64,000 bases of DNA from Paenibacillus jilunlii (lineage in GTDB: Bacteria; Bacillota; Bacilli; Paenibacillales; Paenibacillaceae). Positions within the stretch are counted from its first letter, which is position 1. Every line of letters starts with the position of its first letter. Where the stretch lies: assembly GCF_900102965.1 (NCBI RefSeq), contig NZ_FNGM01000001.1, positions 912,294 to 976,293 of the forward strand, read 5' to 3'. Below the pieces are notes generated by a model, which was not told the origin of the DNA, made no database searches, and saw nothing but the letters and a program-made list of their open reading frames with translations. Below, one piece after another: positions 24,961-34,235 of the stretch. The position numbers and the translations under genes were made by a program.

Positions 24961-25926
24961 ATGGCAGTACCCTTAAATGCAGCCAAAGCCAAAAGCAGGA
25001 AACTCCCCACGAGTCGGAGTTCCGTCTCACTGAAGCGAATGATGTCCAACCGTTATCTCTATCTGATGCTGCTGCCCACTGTGCTGTATTTTCTCATTTT
25101 TGAATACAAACCGATGTACGGGGCGGTCATCGCCTTCAAAGATTTTAATCCTTTCGCAGGTGTTGCCGGCAGCCCCTGGGTAGGCTTCAAAAACTTCGAG
25201 AAGTTTTTTGAGAGCTATTATTTCTTCCGTTTGCTGAAAAACACTTTTCTCATGAGCTTTTATTCGCTGTTGTTTATTTTTCCGGCTTCACTGGCTTTCG
25301 CGCTCCTGCTTAATGAGCTGCGGCTCAAAAAGCTGAAATCCTTCCTGCAGACGGTTTCGTACCTGCCGCATTTTATTTCGCTGATCGTCATCTGCGGTAT
25401 GATTATTGATTTCACCAAGCCCGGAGGCATTATCAACAGCCTGCTGCTGGGCATAGGATTCATTACAGAGCCGATTCAGTTTCTAATTCTGCCGGAATGG
25501 TTCCGCACCATTTATGTAGGTTCAGGCATGTGGCAGAGCCTGGGGTGGAACTCCATTATCTATCTGGCTGCATTATCCGGCATTAACCCGAGCCTGTATG
25601 AGGCTGCGGTGGTTGATGGAGCGGGACGCTGGAAGCAGCTTACACATATTACACTGCCGGGAATTCTGCCCACAGTGCTAATCCTTTTGATTTTGAATGT
25701 CGGGACCCTGCTGAATGTGGGCTGGGACAAAATTATCTTGCTGTATAACCCGGGGACTTACGTCACGGCAGACGTCATCTCTACCTTTGTCTACAGACGC
25801 GGTGTCATGGAAGCCGATTACAGCTTCTCGGCGGCGGTAGGCCTGTTCAACTCCATCATCAATTTTACGCTGCTGGTGCTGGCGAACCGGATCAGCCGGA
25901 AGACCACCGAAAGCAGTTTGTGGTGA
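24961..25926 (+). CDS. Sugar ABC permease (LplB-like)
   Basis: 321-aa inner permease of a CUT1-type importer with six predicted membrane helices. It has the N-terminal LplB pattern YLMLLPTVLYFLIFEYKPMYGAVIAFKDF and the EAA loop EAAVVDGAGRWKQLTHITLPGI, which docks the ATPase. Start 24961 is selected for GGAG 6-7 nt ahead; an upstream frame from 24916 overlaps the binding-protein gene. Pairs with the next permease. Confidence 0.92.
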   Translation: MAVPLNAAKAKSRKLPTSRSSVSLKRMMSNRYLYLMLLPTVLYFLIFEYKPMYGAVIAFKDFNPFAGVAGSPWVGFKNFEKFFESYYFFRLLKNTFLMSFYSLLFIFPASLAFALLLNELRLKKLKSFLQTVSYLPHFISLIVICGMIIDFTKPGGIINSLLLGIGFITEPIQFLILPEWFRTIYVGSGMWQSLGWNSIIYLAALSGINPSLYEAAVVDGAGRWKQLTHITLPGILPTVLILLILNVGTLLNVGWDKIILLYNPGTYVTADVISTFVYRRGVMEADYSFSAAVGLFNSIINFTLLVLANRISRKTTESSLW

Positions 25927-26008
25927 GGGGGCTATGCTTCCGAAGCGAGTTTTGTACGAAGCAGAATCAGTGAAGACATCCTAAACAAAACTTTTAGGAG
26001 GGAAGACA

Positions 26009-26887
26009 GTGGTCATCAAACGCAGCATTCCGGAAATGATATTCGACAACTGCAATGTGCTGTTCCTGATCTTTTGTTCCTTCCTGTTCCTGTACCCGAT
26101 GTGGTATGTGCTGGTGTCTTCGTTCAGTGATGCGCATGCCATCGCCGCAGGCGAGGTGAGCTTTTGGCCGGAAGGCTTCAATGTGGATGCTTATAAGCTG
26201 GTTTTTGAGGATCAGCGGATCTGGACGGCTTACGGGAACACGTTCATTTATGTAATCGCAGGCACTTTTATCAATTTGGTTCTGACTACGCTTGGCGCTT
26301 ATCCGCTGTCCCGGAAAAATCTGGAGGGCCGCAGCCTGATTATGGCTTTTATCGTGTTCACGATGTTCTTCAGCGGCGGTCTGATTCCGGCTTACCTCAA
26401 TGTGCGTGAGCTTGGGCTGTACGATACAAGGTGGGCGCTGCTTCTGCCGGGCGCGGTTAGTGCTTTTAATCTGATCGTGATGCGGACCTTCTTCCAGTCC
26501 ATACCCGATAGCCTTATTGAATCCGCCAAAATCGACGGTGCCCATGACTTCCGTATTCTGCTGCAGATTGTGCTGCCGTTATCCATGCCTGTACTGGCGG
26601 TGATGACCCTGTTCTATGCGGTAGGGCACTGGAACAGCTGGTTCCCGGCGATGATCTACTTGCAGGACCGCAATTTATTCCCGCTGCAGCTGATTCTGAG
26701 GGAGATTCTGATTCAATCCTCCGCGCAGAATATGCTGGCCGGTGTCACACAGGATGAGGTATTCCGCATCAGTGAATCCATTAAATTCGCAACTATCATT
26801 ATCGCAACGGTGCCCATTCTGCTGATCTATCCGTTTTTGCAGAAGTATTTTGTCAAAGGCGTTATGATCGGTGCGCTAAAAGAGTAA
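26009..26887 (+). CDS. Sugar ABC permease (LplC/YtcP-like)
   Basis: 292 aa, second permease, GTG start with TAGGAGGGAAG upstream. Six membrane helices, AYPLSRKNLEGRSLIMAFIVFTMFFSGGLIPAYL typical of LplC, and EAA loop IESAKIDGAHDFRILLQIVLPL. It ends with the conserved YPFLQKYFVKGVMIGALKE. Forms the heterodimeric channel with the preceding permease. Confidence 0.92.
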   Translation: MVIKRSIPEMIFDNCNVLFLIFCSFLFLYPMWYVLVSSFSDAHAIAAGEVSFWPEGFNVDAYKLVFEDQRIWTAYGNTFIYVIAGTFINLVLTTLGAYPLSRKNLEGRSLIMAFIVFTMFFSGGLIPAYLNVRELGLYDTRWALLLPGAVSAFNLIVMRTFFQSIPDSLIESAKIDGAHDFRILLQIVLPLSMPVLAVMTLFYAVGHWNSWFPAMIYLQDRNLFPLQLILREILIQSSAQNMLAGVTQDEVFRISESIKFATIIIATVPILLIYPFLQKYFVKGVMIGALKE

Positions 26888-26910
26888 GCAGACGGGAGGA
26901 GAGAGGTTAT

Positions 26911-27972
26911 ATGAAGGCGGTATTGTCCCAGAATGGTCAAATTAGCGTGGCCGATATTCCCGCTCCGGTGCTTGAGGACGGCTTCGTGCTCGTCGAGACT
27001 GAATATTCAGCCATCAGCCCCGGAACGGAAATCATGATGAATGGCATTCACCGCCCGAATCCGGTCGTTCTCGGCTATAGTGCGGCTGGCGTGATCCGGT
27101 CGCGGGGAAAAGGAATGGAGCATTGGCCGGAAGGCCAGCGGGTCGCCTGCTATGGGGCACCTTACGCCAAACATGCGGAATGGCTGCTGATGCCGCAGCA
27201 TTTGATGGTGCCGGTGCCGGAGCATGTCAGCTCGGAGGAGGCGTCAACCGTAGGTCTTGGAGCCATCGCGGTCCATGCCGTAAGGCAGGCGGACCTGCAG
27301 TTCGGCGAAACGCTGGTGCTGATTGGAGCAGGCATTCTAGGCCAGTTGATTGCACAGATTGCGCGGGCCGCCGGCTGCCGGGTGATTGTCTATGATCTGC
27401 TTGCCGGGCGCTGCCGGACCGCCGAGAGTCTGGGCATCCGCCACATTGCGGTGAACCCGCAGCGGGTCAGCCGGCATCTCGATAATCTGACAGCAGGAAT
27501 GGGGGCCGATGCTGTGATTATCTGTGCCGGGGGCAAAACCGGCGGACTTGTCGATCAGGGCCTGGAATGGGTGAGGAATCAAGGAAAAGTGCTGCTTGTC
27601 GGAGATGTGAAGCCGGACTTCTCGCGTGAGCTGATGTTCGGGAAGGAAGCGCAGGTGCTGATCTCCAGGGCAGGTGGTCCGGGACGTTATGATCCTGTCT
27701 ATGAGAAGCAGGGAATTGATTATCCTTACGGCTACGTCCGCTGGACCGAAGGGCGCAATATGGCGGAATATATCCGGCTGATCTCAGAAGGCGATATCCG
27801 GGTGAAGCCGCTGATCAGCAGCGTGTTCCCGCTGGAACGTTCAGCAGATGCCTTCCGGCAGTATGCGGAATCTCCGGCGGAGCTGCTGGGAGCGGTGCTC
27901 GCCTATCCTATAACTGGTGTTCAGGATGCAGAGCATGCTGAAGCCAAAGTTAAGGAAGGGCAAGGCGGATGA
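26911..27972 (+). CDS. Zinc-type MDR dehydrogenase lacking the usual zinc ligands
   Basis: 353-aa medium-chain dehydrogenase/reductase. A GroES-like N-terminal half (SAISPGTEIMMNGIHRPNPVVLGYSAAGVI) precedes a Rossmann half with GAGILGQLIAQIARAAGCRVIVYD. The catalytic Cys and the GHE zinc motif are absent, as in the N-terminal part of bi-domain oxidoreductases where this fold is joined to a Gfo/Idh domain; a separate Gfo/Idh gene lies in the same operon. Ribosome site GGGAGGAGAG. The 3' end overlaps the next gene by ATGA. Probably oxidises or reduces a sugar derived from the imported glycan; substrate unknown. Confidence 0.82.
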   Translation: MKAVLSQNGQISVADIPAPVLEDGFVLVETEYSAISPGTEIMMNGIHRPNPVVLGYSAAGVIRSRGKGMEHWPEGQRVACYGAPYAKHAEWLLMPQHLMVPVPEHVSSEEASTVGLGAIAVHAVRQADLQFGETLVLIGAGILGQLIAQIARAAGCRVIVYDLLAGRCRTAESLGIRHIAVNPQRVSRHLDNLTAGMGADAVIICAGGKTGGLVDQGLEWVRNQGKVLLVGDVKPDFSRELMFGKEAQVLISRAGGPGRYDPVYEKQGIDYPYGYVRWTEGRNMAEYIRLISEGDIRVKPLISSVFPLERSADAFRQYAESPAELLGAVLAYPITGVQDAEHAEAKVKEGQGG

Positions 27973-29861
27973 AGGCGCTGCGGATTGGCGAGCCGCTGAA
28001 CGGACTTGCGGTATGGGCTTCGGCTTATGGCAAGTGGCAGGAGAAGGACCGGATTTATGCCGTATCTTCCGGCAGTCCCTGTATGCTGTTCGTGCTTGAC
28101 CCTGCCGGCAGTGAACCGGTGCAGCAGTTCGCGCTGGAAGGCTCAGACCACTGCTGGGGCGTTATTGCGGCGGCAAGCGGAGTCTACATCGGCGGTAGCG
28201 GGATTCTATACAGATTCACGCATGAGCAAGGGATAGAGAATTTGGGCGAGATGATTCCCGGCGAGTTCTACACCTGGCGGCTTGCAGCCGATGACGAAGG
28301 CAACATCTACGGAGGCTGTTACCCGGGCGGCAAAGTCTTTCAATATAACCCTGCCACAGCACAGTTCAGAGATTACGGCGTCATGGTGGAGGGGGAGCAA
28401 TACGCCCGCTCTATGGAAGCGTGGAAGGGCAAGCTGTATGTCGGGGTGGGAACCCGGTGTCCGCATATTGTGGAGCTGGATACAGTAACAGGTGTCCGTA
28501 CAGAGATCAGCCTGCCGGAGGAATGTTCTACAGAGCAGCTGGTCTATGATCTGAATATTGTCCATGGAAAAATGTTAGTCCGGATAACACCGTGTTCCCG
28601 GTTGTATATCTATGACCTGGAGCTGAGGCGGTGGGAGAAATGCATTGAACATGTGAGTGGACTTAGTGTGTCTGCGCCAGACTCTCAGGGGAATATGTAT
28701 TTCATCAAAGATGATATCCTCCAGCGCTATGCACTTGCAGCAGGCATTCTCACGCCCGCTTCACTTGCCATGCCGGAACCGGCAGGAGATTACGGCTGGC
28801 TGGAAGGCCATCCGTTGAATCCGCACGGAAGGTGCCTGGCAGGAGTGCATAGGGACGGGACCTGCTGGATCTACGATCCGGAGAATGACCGGCACACGGT
28901 TATGGATTTTATGCTGCAGGGACAGCCGGTTCATCTGCAGTCACTGGCCTGGGGGCCGGAAGGGAAATTGTACATCGGCGGCTATTTTGCCGGCGGGCTG
29001 GCCAGCTATGATCCGGCGGCCTCAGAGCTTACCTCGCGCCGGGGGATCGGACAGATTGAGGGAATGATGGAGGCTCACGGCATTATGTATCTTGGCGTTT
29101 ATCCCAAAGCCAATATCTTTGCCTATGATCCGAACCTGGAATGGAACCCGGGCAGCAATCCTAAACTGGCTTTTTCGCTGCAGGAGGAAGATCAGGACCG
29201 TGCTTTTGCCTGGACCCGGGCGGGAGAAGGGCTGGCTATCGGTACGGTGCCGTCCTATGGCCGGAATGGAGGCGCATTGACACTGTTTCATCCCGTAACC
29301 GGGACGCGCGAAGTGTTCCGGGGGCTTTTGCCCCAGCAGAGTATTGTGTCTCTGGCTGCCGGAGAGGAGCTGCTGTTCGCCGGAGGCTCCGTCTGGGGAG
29401 GACTCGGGATTGCTCCCGAGCGGAAGGAAGCGTCACTCATGATCTGGGAGGTGAACAGCCGCCGCAAGGTGTGGGAGGGTGTTCCGGTGCCGGGTGAAAA
29501 AGCAATCTCCGCGCTTGCGCTGGATGATGAGGGCAAGGTGTGGGGACTCACCGCAGGGAGGCTTTTCCTTTTTAACCCGGTAACCCTGAAGACTGAACAG
29601 ACCATACAGGTACTCCCGGTGGACTGGGAAGCGATGACTCACTTCTGGCGGGGAGGCTGTGAGCTGCTGTACAGGGAAAGCATATTGTACGGGGTGGCGA
29701 TGAACCTTCTATTCAAATATGATGTGCGCCTGAACCAACTGGAGGTGCTGGACGAAGACGCCCGGCTGCTGGCGATTGATGGTGAAGGGGGATTGTATTT
29801 TGCCCGGACAACGGCACTGTACCGGATGCAGACCTTGGAGTCAGGACAGGAGGAGCTATGA
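27969..29861 (+). CDS. Large cytoplasmic beta-propeller protein
   Basis: 630 aa, no signal peptide. Repeated blades end in similar motifs: VFQYNPATAQFRDYG, WIYDPENDRHTVMDF, ASYDPAASELTSRRG, FAYDPNLEWNPG, TLFHPVTGTREVFRG, FLFNPVTLKTEQTI, FKYDVRLNQLEVLD. The pattern suggests one or two beta-propellers. No catalytic motif was recognised. It is translationally coupled to both neighbours by 4-nt overlaps, so it is probably made in step with the dehydrogenase and glycosyltransferase. It could be a lyase, a binding scaffold or a sensor. Function unknown. Confidence 0.75.
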   Translation: MKALRIGEPLNGLAVWASAYGKWQEKDRIYAVSSGSPCMLFVLDPAGSEPVQQFALEGSDHCWGVIAAASGVYIGGSGILYRFTHEQGIENLGEMIPGEFYTWRLAADDEGNIYGGCYPGGKVFQYNPATAQFRDYGVMVEGEQYARSMEAWKGKLYVGVGTRCPHIVELDTVTGVRTEISLPEECSTEQLVYDLNIVHGKMLVRITPCSRLYIYDLELRRWEKCIEHVSGLSVSAPDSQGNMYFIKDDILQRYALAAGILTPASLAMPEPAGDYGWLEGHPLNPHGRCLAGVHRDGTCWIYDPENDRHTVMDFMLQGQPVHLQSLAWGPEGKLYIGGYFAGGLASYDPAASELTSRRGIGQIEGMMEAHGIMYLGVYPKANIFAYDPNLEWNPGSNPKLAFSLQEEDQDRAFAWTRAGEGLAIGTVPSYGRNGGALTLFHPVTGTREVFRGLLPQQSIVSLAAGEELLFAGGSVWGGLGIAPERKEASLMIWEVNSRRKVWEGVPVPGEKAISALALDDEGKVWGLTAGRLFLFNPVTLKTEQTIQVLPVDWEAMTHFWRGGCELLYRESILYGVAMNLLFKYDVRLNQLEVLDEDARLLAIDGEGGLYFARTTALYRMQTLESGQEEL

Positions 29862-30922
29862 AGATCTTATATTTCTACAAATTTTGCTTGCTGGGCGGAG
29901 TTACTACACAATTGGCGAACAGGCTTAAGTTTCTGCGCGGGCGGGCGGAGGTGCATTTTGCCTTTCTGGAGGATTACGGCGGAGCCAGCGCTTTTGAAGG
30001 CTATGATCATGTGCGTATCCTCAGGACGACGGACGAACTCAGGAACTACATTGAAGCTCATGATTTTGATGTGATCATCACGATCGATACCTATGAACTG
30101 TATGAAGCGCTGGGTCCAGCCGGGCAAAAGAAAGTAATCATTCATGAGGTACATACCACTTATGAGGAGCCCTTACGGAAACTGGCTGAATCCAAGGATA
30201 GCCTGCCCTTTCATTACGTCATCACACCTTCTGCTTATATGAAGGAAATGCTGGAGCGAATCGGGTTACCGGATGCTTTTCATATTAATAACTGCCTGGA
30301 CACGGAACTATTCAAATACGAAGCGGTTTCCGGCCAGTGGCCGCCTACGATTCTGTGGGTGGGCAAACTCGACCAGCATAAAAACTGGGAGTCCTTCATG
30401 AACATAGCAGGCAGACTGAATGCGCAATTCCCGGACCTGCACTTCTTGCTTGTCGGCGGCTACACCGCTCCCGAAGAGATTACAAGCAGGCTCCAAGCCA
30501 GAGCGGAAGCGCTGGGACTCCGGCATTTTAAGTGGCTGCCCCAAGTGGATTACGAGGAAATGCACCATTATTATTCAGCAGTAGCCGGGAGCGGCGGGGT
30601 GTACGTCAGTACTACCCGGAACGAATCGTTTGGGATGACCGTCCTGGAGGCGATGGCCTGCCGGTGTCCGGTTGTTGTACCCGGTGTCGGGGCTTTGCCT
30701 GAGCTGCTCGATAATGAGCTGAGTGTGTCGCTCTATGCTTCCGGCAGGGAAGAGGAATGTGCTGAGCGGGTGGCCTGGCTTTTGGAGCAGGAGGACTTGC
30801 GTGAGCGCTTGAAGACATTGGGCGAGCAGAAGGCGAGGAATACGTACAGCATTGAAGAGGTAGGAAAAGCGTATATGGCATTGCTTCAACGGTTTGTGGA
30901 GGAACATGCAAACGTCATTTGA
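29858..30922 (+). CDS. Glycosyltransferase, GT4 (GT-B fold)
   Basis: 354 aa. The N-terminal acceptor domain is CLLGGVTTQLANRLKFL, and the C-terminal Rossmann donor domain contains TILWVGKLDQHKNWESF, FLLVGGYTAPEEI and the GT4 EX7E motif ESFGMTVLEAMACRCPVVVPGVGALPEL. No membrane segment. It overlaps the propeller gene by 4 nt. A glycosyltransferase inside an uptake/oxidation operon is unusual: it may act on the imported glycan or build a surface glycan from it. Donor and acceptor are unknown. Confidence 0.88.
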   Translation: MKILYFYKFCLLGGVTTQLANRLKFLRGRAEVHFAFLEDYGGASAFEGYDHVRILRTTDELRNYIEAHDFDVIITIDTYELYEALGPAGQKKVIIHEVHTTYEEPLRKLAESKDSLPFHYVITPSAYMKEMLERIGLPDAFHINNCLDTELFKYEAVSGQWPPTILWVGKLDQHKNWESFMNIAGRLNAQFPDLHFLLVGGYTAPEEITSRLQARAEALGLRHFKWLPQVDYEEMHHYYSAVAGSGGVYVSTTRNESFGMTVLEAMACRCPVVVPGVGALPELLDNELSVSLYASGREEECAERVAWLLEQEDLRERLKTLGEQKARNTYSIEEVGKAYMALLQRFVEEHANVI

Positions 30923-31003
30923 AATCACGCTGTTCACAGAAAATTGAAGGGACCGCTGTTATCAAACTATTAGTTAACCAAGTCTACGCACGGAGGTGCA
31001 GGG

Positions 31004-31909
31004 TTGAAAAAGCTGAAGATTAGCATGGTAGGCATGGACACCTCGCACAGCAGAATTTACGCTTCAATGCTGAACCATGAGTCGCATCCGATGCATGTTC
31101 CGGGCGGCAGGCTGATGTGCGGATATGCCGGAGGCTCAGCAGATTTTGCGCTAAGCGCATCAAGGGTGGGAGCGATCAGCAGGGAGCTGCAGGAAAGCAG
31201 CGGTGTCGAGCTGCTGGCCTCGATAGCAGAAGTTGCCGAGAAATCGGATGCGGTTCTTCTGACCTCTGTCGACGGCAGAGTACACCGCGAACAGTTCGCT
31301 ATCCTGGCTCCCTATGGCAAGCCCGTGTTTATCGACAAGCCGTTTGCGGTCACAAGCGCTGATGCACTTGCCATCGTAGACCTCGCGGCAAGCTATGGGA
31401 CACCCCTGTTTTCCAGCTCCATGGTCCGGTTTGGCGGCCCGCTGAATGCAGCGCTGCAGGACGAGACTGAAGGCGCCATCGTGGGAGCAGACTGCAGCGG
31501 CCCGTTTGAACTTCAGCCAACCCAGCCGGGATTATTCTGGTATGGCATTCACACCGCTGAAATGCTGTATGCTGCACTGGGCGAAGGGTGCATTTCTGTG
31601 AGAGCGATAAGCAATGAAATCCAGGAATGGGTAGTGGGGCTATGGAAGGGCGGACGGATTGGAACGATGCGCGGCAACCGTACAGGGGGTGCGGATTTCT
31701 ATGCTGTTCTGCACAGGGAACGGGGCAGTACTGCTGTAGATGCGTTGGGCGGCCAGTATGAAGCAGGCCATCACCACCTGCTTAAGCAGTTTCTGCTGAT
31801 GGCAAGAGGAGCGCCTCCGCCTGTAAGCCCGCAGGTTACGCTGGAGCTGGTCCGTTTTATTGAAGCGGCTAATGAGAGCAGGGAAACGGGACAGACGGTT
31901 TATTTATAA
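31004..31909 (+). CDS. Gfo/Idh/MocA-family oxidoreductase
   Basis: 301 aa, shorter than the typical 330-380, with a TTG start 6 nt after CGGAGGTG. The N-terminal strand reads KISMVGMDTSHSRIYASML, where GMDTSH replaces the usual GxGxxG nucleotide loop. Recognisable features are SIAEVAEKSDAVLLTSVDGRVHREQ and PVFIDKPFAVTSADA (DKP instead of EKP, with the conserved Lys-Pro). The C-terminal sheet domain contains FWYGIHTAEMLYAALG, with the catalytic-type His. Likely acts on a sugar ring in sequence with the MDR dehydrogenase and epimerase of this operon. Confidence 0.82.
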   Translation: MKKLKISMVGMDTSHSRIYASMLNHESHPMHVPGGRLMCGYAGGSADFALSASRVGAISRELQESSGVELLASIAEVAEKSDAVLLTSVDGRVHREQFAILAPYGKPVFIDKPFAVTSADALAIVDLAASYGTPLFSSSMVRFGGPLNAALQDETEGAIVGADCSGPFELQPTQPGLFWYGIHTAEMLYAALGEGCISVRAISNEIQEWVVGLWKGGRIGTMRGNRTGGADFYAVLHRERGSTAVDALGGQYEAGHHHLLKQFLLMARGAPPPVSPQVTLELVRFIEAANESRETGQTVYL

Positions 31910-31978
31910 AAAGAGCTTGTTCACACGTGAAATTACGATCAAATTTATAAATTTGACCAACCGAAAGGGGAAATCTCT

Positions 31979-33019
31979 ATGCAAACCGCAATGCAAGCTG
32001 CGATCCGGTCTGTTCAGGAGCTGGAAGACCGGCTGGCCCGTCCGTCTGCCGCACTGCTGGAGGAGCTCGCCCGGGTCGATGGAGATATTATGCTGCTAGG
32101 AGTAGGCGGAAAAATGGGGCCGAGCCTGGCCAGGCTGGCGGTAAATGCGATCCGGGAGGCCGGCTTGGACAAGAAGGTAACCGGCGTTTCCCGCTTCTCG
32201 AACGATGCCATGAAGCAGGAACTGCTTGAAGCCGGAGTGGAGATTATCTCTGCGGATTTGTCTGACGACAGCGCGCTGCAGGCACTCCCTGAAACGAAAA
32301 ATATCCTCTACATGGCCGGCAATAAATTCGGCACTACGGGGAATGAGCATTTCACATGGATGATGAATGCTTACCTGCCGGGGCGCGTCGCGGAACGTTT
32401 CCGCAATTCGCGGATTGTCGTGTTCTCGACAGGCAATGTCTACCCGCTCACCCCGGTAGGCCAAGGCGGTGCAACGGAGCGAATGTCTCCGAATGCGAAC
32501 GGGGAGTATGGGCAGTCCTGTCTGGGCCGTGAGCGGATCTTCGAGCATTTCTCCCATAAGTATGGTACCCCGATGTTCATCTACCGGCTGAATTATGCCA
32601 TAGACCTGCGTTATGGCGTTTTGCTTGAGCTTGCGAGATCCGTTAAGGAGCAGCGGCCGATCGATATCACGATGGGGCACGCCAATGTTATTTGGCAGGG
32701 GGATGCCAACGAGCTGGCCCTGCGCGCGCTGCTCCGCTGCAGCTCGCCGCCGAATGTCATGAACATTACCGGACCGGAGACGATATCGCTGCGCTGGGCT
32801 GCAATGGAAATCGGCCGCAGGCTGGGTGTGGAACCGGTCTTCACGGGTGCAGAAGCGCCTAATGCCTTGTTGAGCAACGCTTCCAAAGCAGCAGCTTCCT
32901 TCGGGTATCCGCAGGTAGCACTTGCCCAGATGATCGATTGGGTCGCCGAATGGGTTCGTCTGGACGGTACGACCTGGAACAAGCCGACGCATTTTCAGGA
33001 ACGGGAGGGCAAATATTAA
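31979..33019 (+). CDS. NAD-dependent epimerase/dehydratase-like protein (extended SDR)
   Basis: 346 aa. The Rossmann loop is modified (DGDIMLLGVGGKMGPSLARLAVNA). The core VVFSTGNVYPLTPVGQGGATERMSPNANGEYGQSCLGRERIFEHF supplies Ser/Thr near STGNVY and a YGQSCLGRE segment where YxxxK is expected, with Lys replaced by Arg after a one-residue offset. The C-terminal substrate part contains NITGPETISLRWAAMEIGRRLG. Ribosome site AAAGGGGAAA. Its stop overlaps the next start by 1 nt. Substrate probably a sugar or sugar acid; whether it is catalytically standard is uncertain. Confidence 0.8.
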   Translation: MQTAMQAAIRSVQELEDRLARPSAALLEELARVDGDIMLLGVGGKMGPSLARLAVNAIREAGLDKKVTGVSRFSNDAMKQELLEAGVEIISADLSDDSALQALPETKNILYMAGNKFGTTGNEHFTWMMNAYLPGRVAERFRNSRIVVFSTGNVYPLTPVGQGGATERMSPNANGEYGQSCLGRERIFEHFSHKYGTPMFIYRLNYAIDLRYGVLLELARSVKEQRPIDITMGHANVIWQGDANELALRALLRCSSPPNVMNITGPETISLRWAAMEIGRRLGVEPVFTGAEAPNALLSNASKAAASFGYPQVALAQMIDWVAEWVRLDGTTWNKPTHFQEREGKY

Positions 33020-34089
33020 TGGGAGCGACAAGACAACCTTTAACGCCGGAGCTGTATGAAGCGCTGCATGAAGGTCTGGTAATTCCGGCGCATCCCCTGG
33101 CCCTGACAGCCGGGCGCAAGCTGGATGAACGCCGTCAGCGGGCTTTGACCCGTTACTATTTGGCCTCCGGAGCAGGCGGAATCGCCGTGGCGGTGCATTC
33201 TACGCAATTCGAAATCCGCAATCCGGAGATCGGTCTGCTGGAGCCAGTACTCAGGCTGGCGGCGGAAGAAGTGGAGCGCGCAGGTCTGGACCGGCCTTTT
33301 CTGAAGGTCGCCGGCATATGCGGGGGTATGGAGCAGGCTGTCCTGGAAGCGCAGCTCGCTGCAAGTCTGGGCTACGAAGCTGGACTGCTGAGCATGGGCG
33401 GGCTGCAGAATTGGAGCGAAGAGGAACTGCTGGAACGCACACGCAGAGTCGCGGATGTGATTCCCGTATTCGGTTTTTATCTGCAGCCATCCGTCGGCGG
33501 CCGGATCTTAAGCTTTGACTTTTGGCGGAGCTTTGCGGAAATTGAAGGGGTAATTGCAATCAAAATGGCACCGTTCAACCGTTATCAGAGCCTGGATGTA
33601 GTCAGGGCCGTGATGGAATCCAGCCGCTGCGGGGAAATTGCGCTCTACACCGGCAATGATGATAATATCGTTACGGATTTGCTCACCACTTACCGCTTTA
33701 TAGTGAATGGCGAGCCGGTGGAGAAAAAAATCGTCGGCGGACTTCTCGGCCACTGGGCAGTCTGGACTAGCAAAGCGGTTCAGCTTCTAAGCGAGATCAA
33801 AAAAATCCGCAACGATGCCTCTCTGGCAGCAAGCTGGCTGACCCTCGGCATAGAAGTGACGGACAGCAACGCAGCGCTGTTTGATCCGGCCCATCAGTTT
33901 CACGGCTGCATTCCGGGCATTCATGAGGCGCTGCGCCGGCAGGGACTGCTTGAAGGCCTGTGGTGCCTGAATCCGGAGGAGCAGCTTTCGCCCGGACAGC
34001 TGGAAGAGATCAGCAGAGTGAGCAGGGATTACCCTCATCTCGTTGATGATGATTTCGTGGCAGCGCATTTGGAGGAGTGGCTCCGGTAA
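33019..34089 (+). CDS. Dihydrodipicolinate-synthase-family aldolase/lyase
   Basis: 356-aa TIM-barrel protein of the DapA/NAL superfamily. The motif GVIAIKMAPFNRYQSLDV carries the expected Schiff-base Lys, FGFYLQPSVGG the Tyr region, and ASGAGGIAVAVHSTQFE the early pyruvate-pocket strand, though the usual GTTGE is changed to AVHST. Members cleave keto-deoxy sugar acids or dehydrate them. Start 33019 has GGGAGGG ahead. Last gene of the operon, placing it as the final carbon-cleaving step of an inferred sugar-acid route. Confidence 0.83.
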   Translation: MGATRQPLTPELYEALHEGLVIPAHPLALTAGRKLDERRQRALTRYYLASGAGGIAVAVHSTQFEIRNPEIGLLEPVLRLAAEEVERAGLDRPFLKVAGICGGMEQAVLEAQLAASLGYEAGLLSMGGLQNWSEEELLERTRRVADVIPVFGFYLQPSVGGRILSFDFWRSFAEIEGVIAIKMAPFNRYQSLDVVRAVMESSRCGEIALYTGNDDNIVTDLLTTYRFIVNGEPVEKKIVGGLLGHWAVWTSKAVQLLSEIKKIRNDASLAASWLTLGIEVTDSNAALFDPAHQFHGCIPGIHEALRRQGLLEGLWCLNPEEQLSPGQLEEISRVSRDYPHLVDDDFVAAHLEEWLR

Positions 34090-34122
34090 AGAGGATAGGA
34101 CAATACACAGCCGGACACCATT

Positions 34123-34175
34123 AGCACAGAATCTCTGATTCGCCGAGATGGGCAGCAAAGATTCCGTGCTTTTTT
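34123..34175 (+). terminator. Terminator of the 23-34 kb operon
   Basis: AGCACAGAATCT (34123-34134) pairs with AGATTCCGTGCT (34159-34170) with one mismatch, then a run of T (34170-34175). Confidence 0.75.
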
Positions 34176-34235
34176 GATAAATAGGACTGCGCTATTTTAA
34201 GTATCCTTCTGTTGTTCGAAGATAATCTATTCATC

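Noticed and set aside
23544..25049. 501-aa minus-strand frame
   Set aside because: Shadow of the solute-binding protein gene, which has lipobox, domain match and ribosome site; the antisense product has no recognisable domain.
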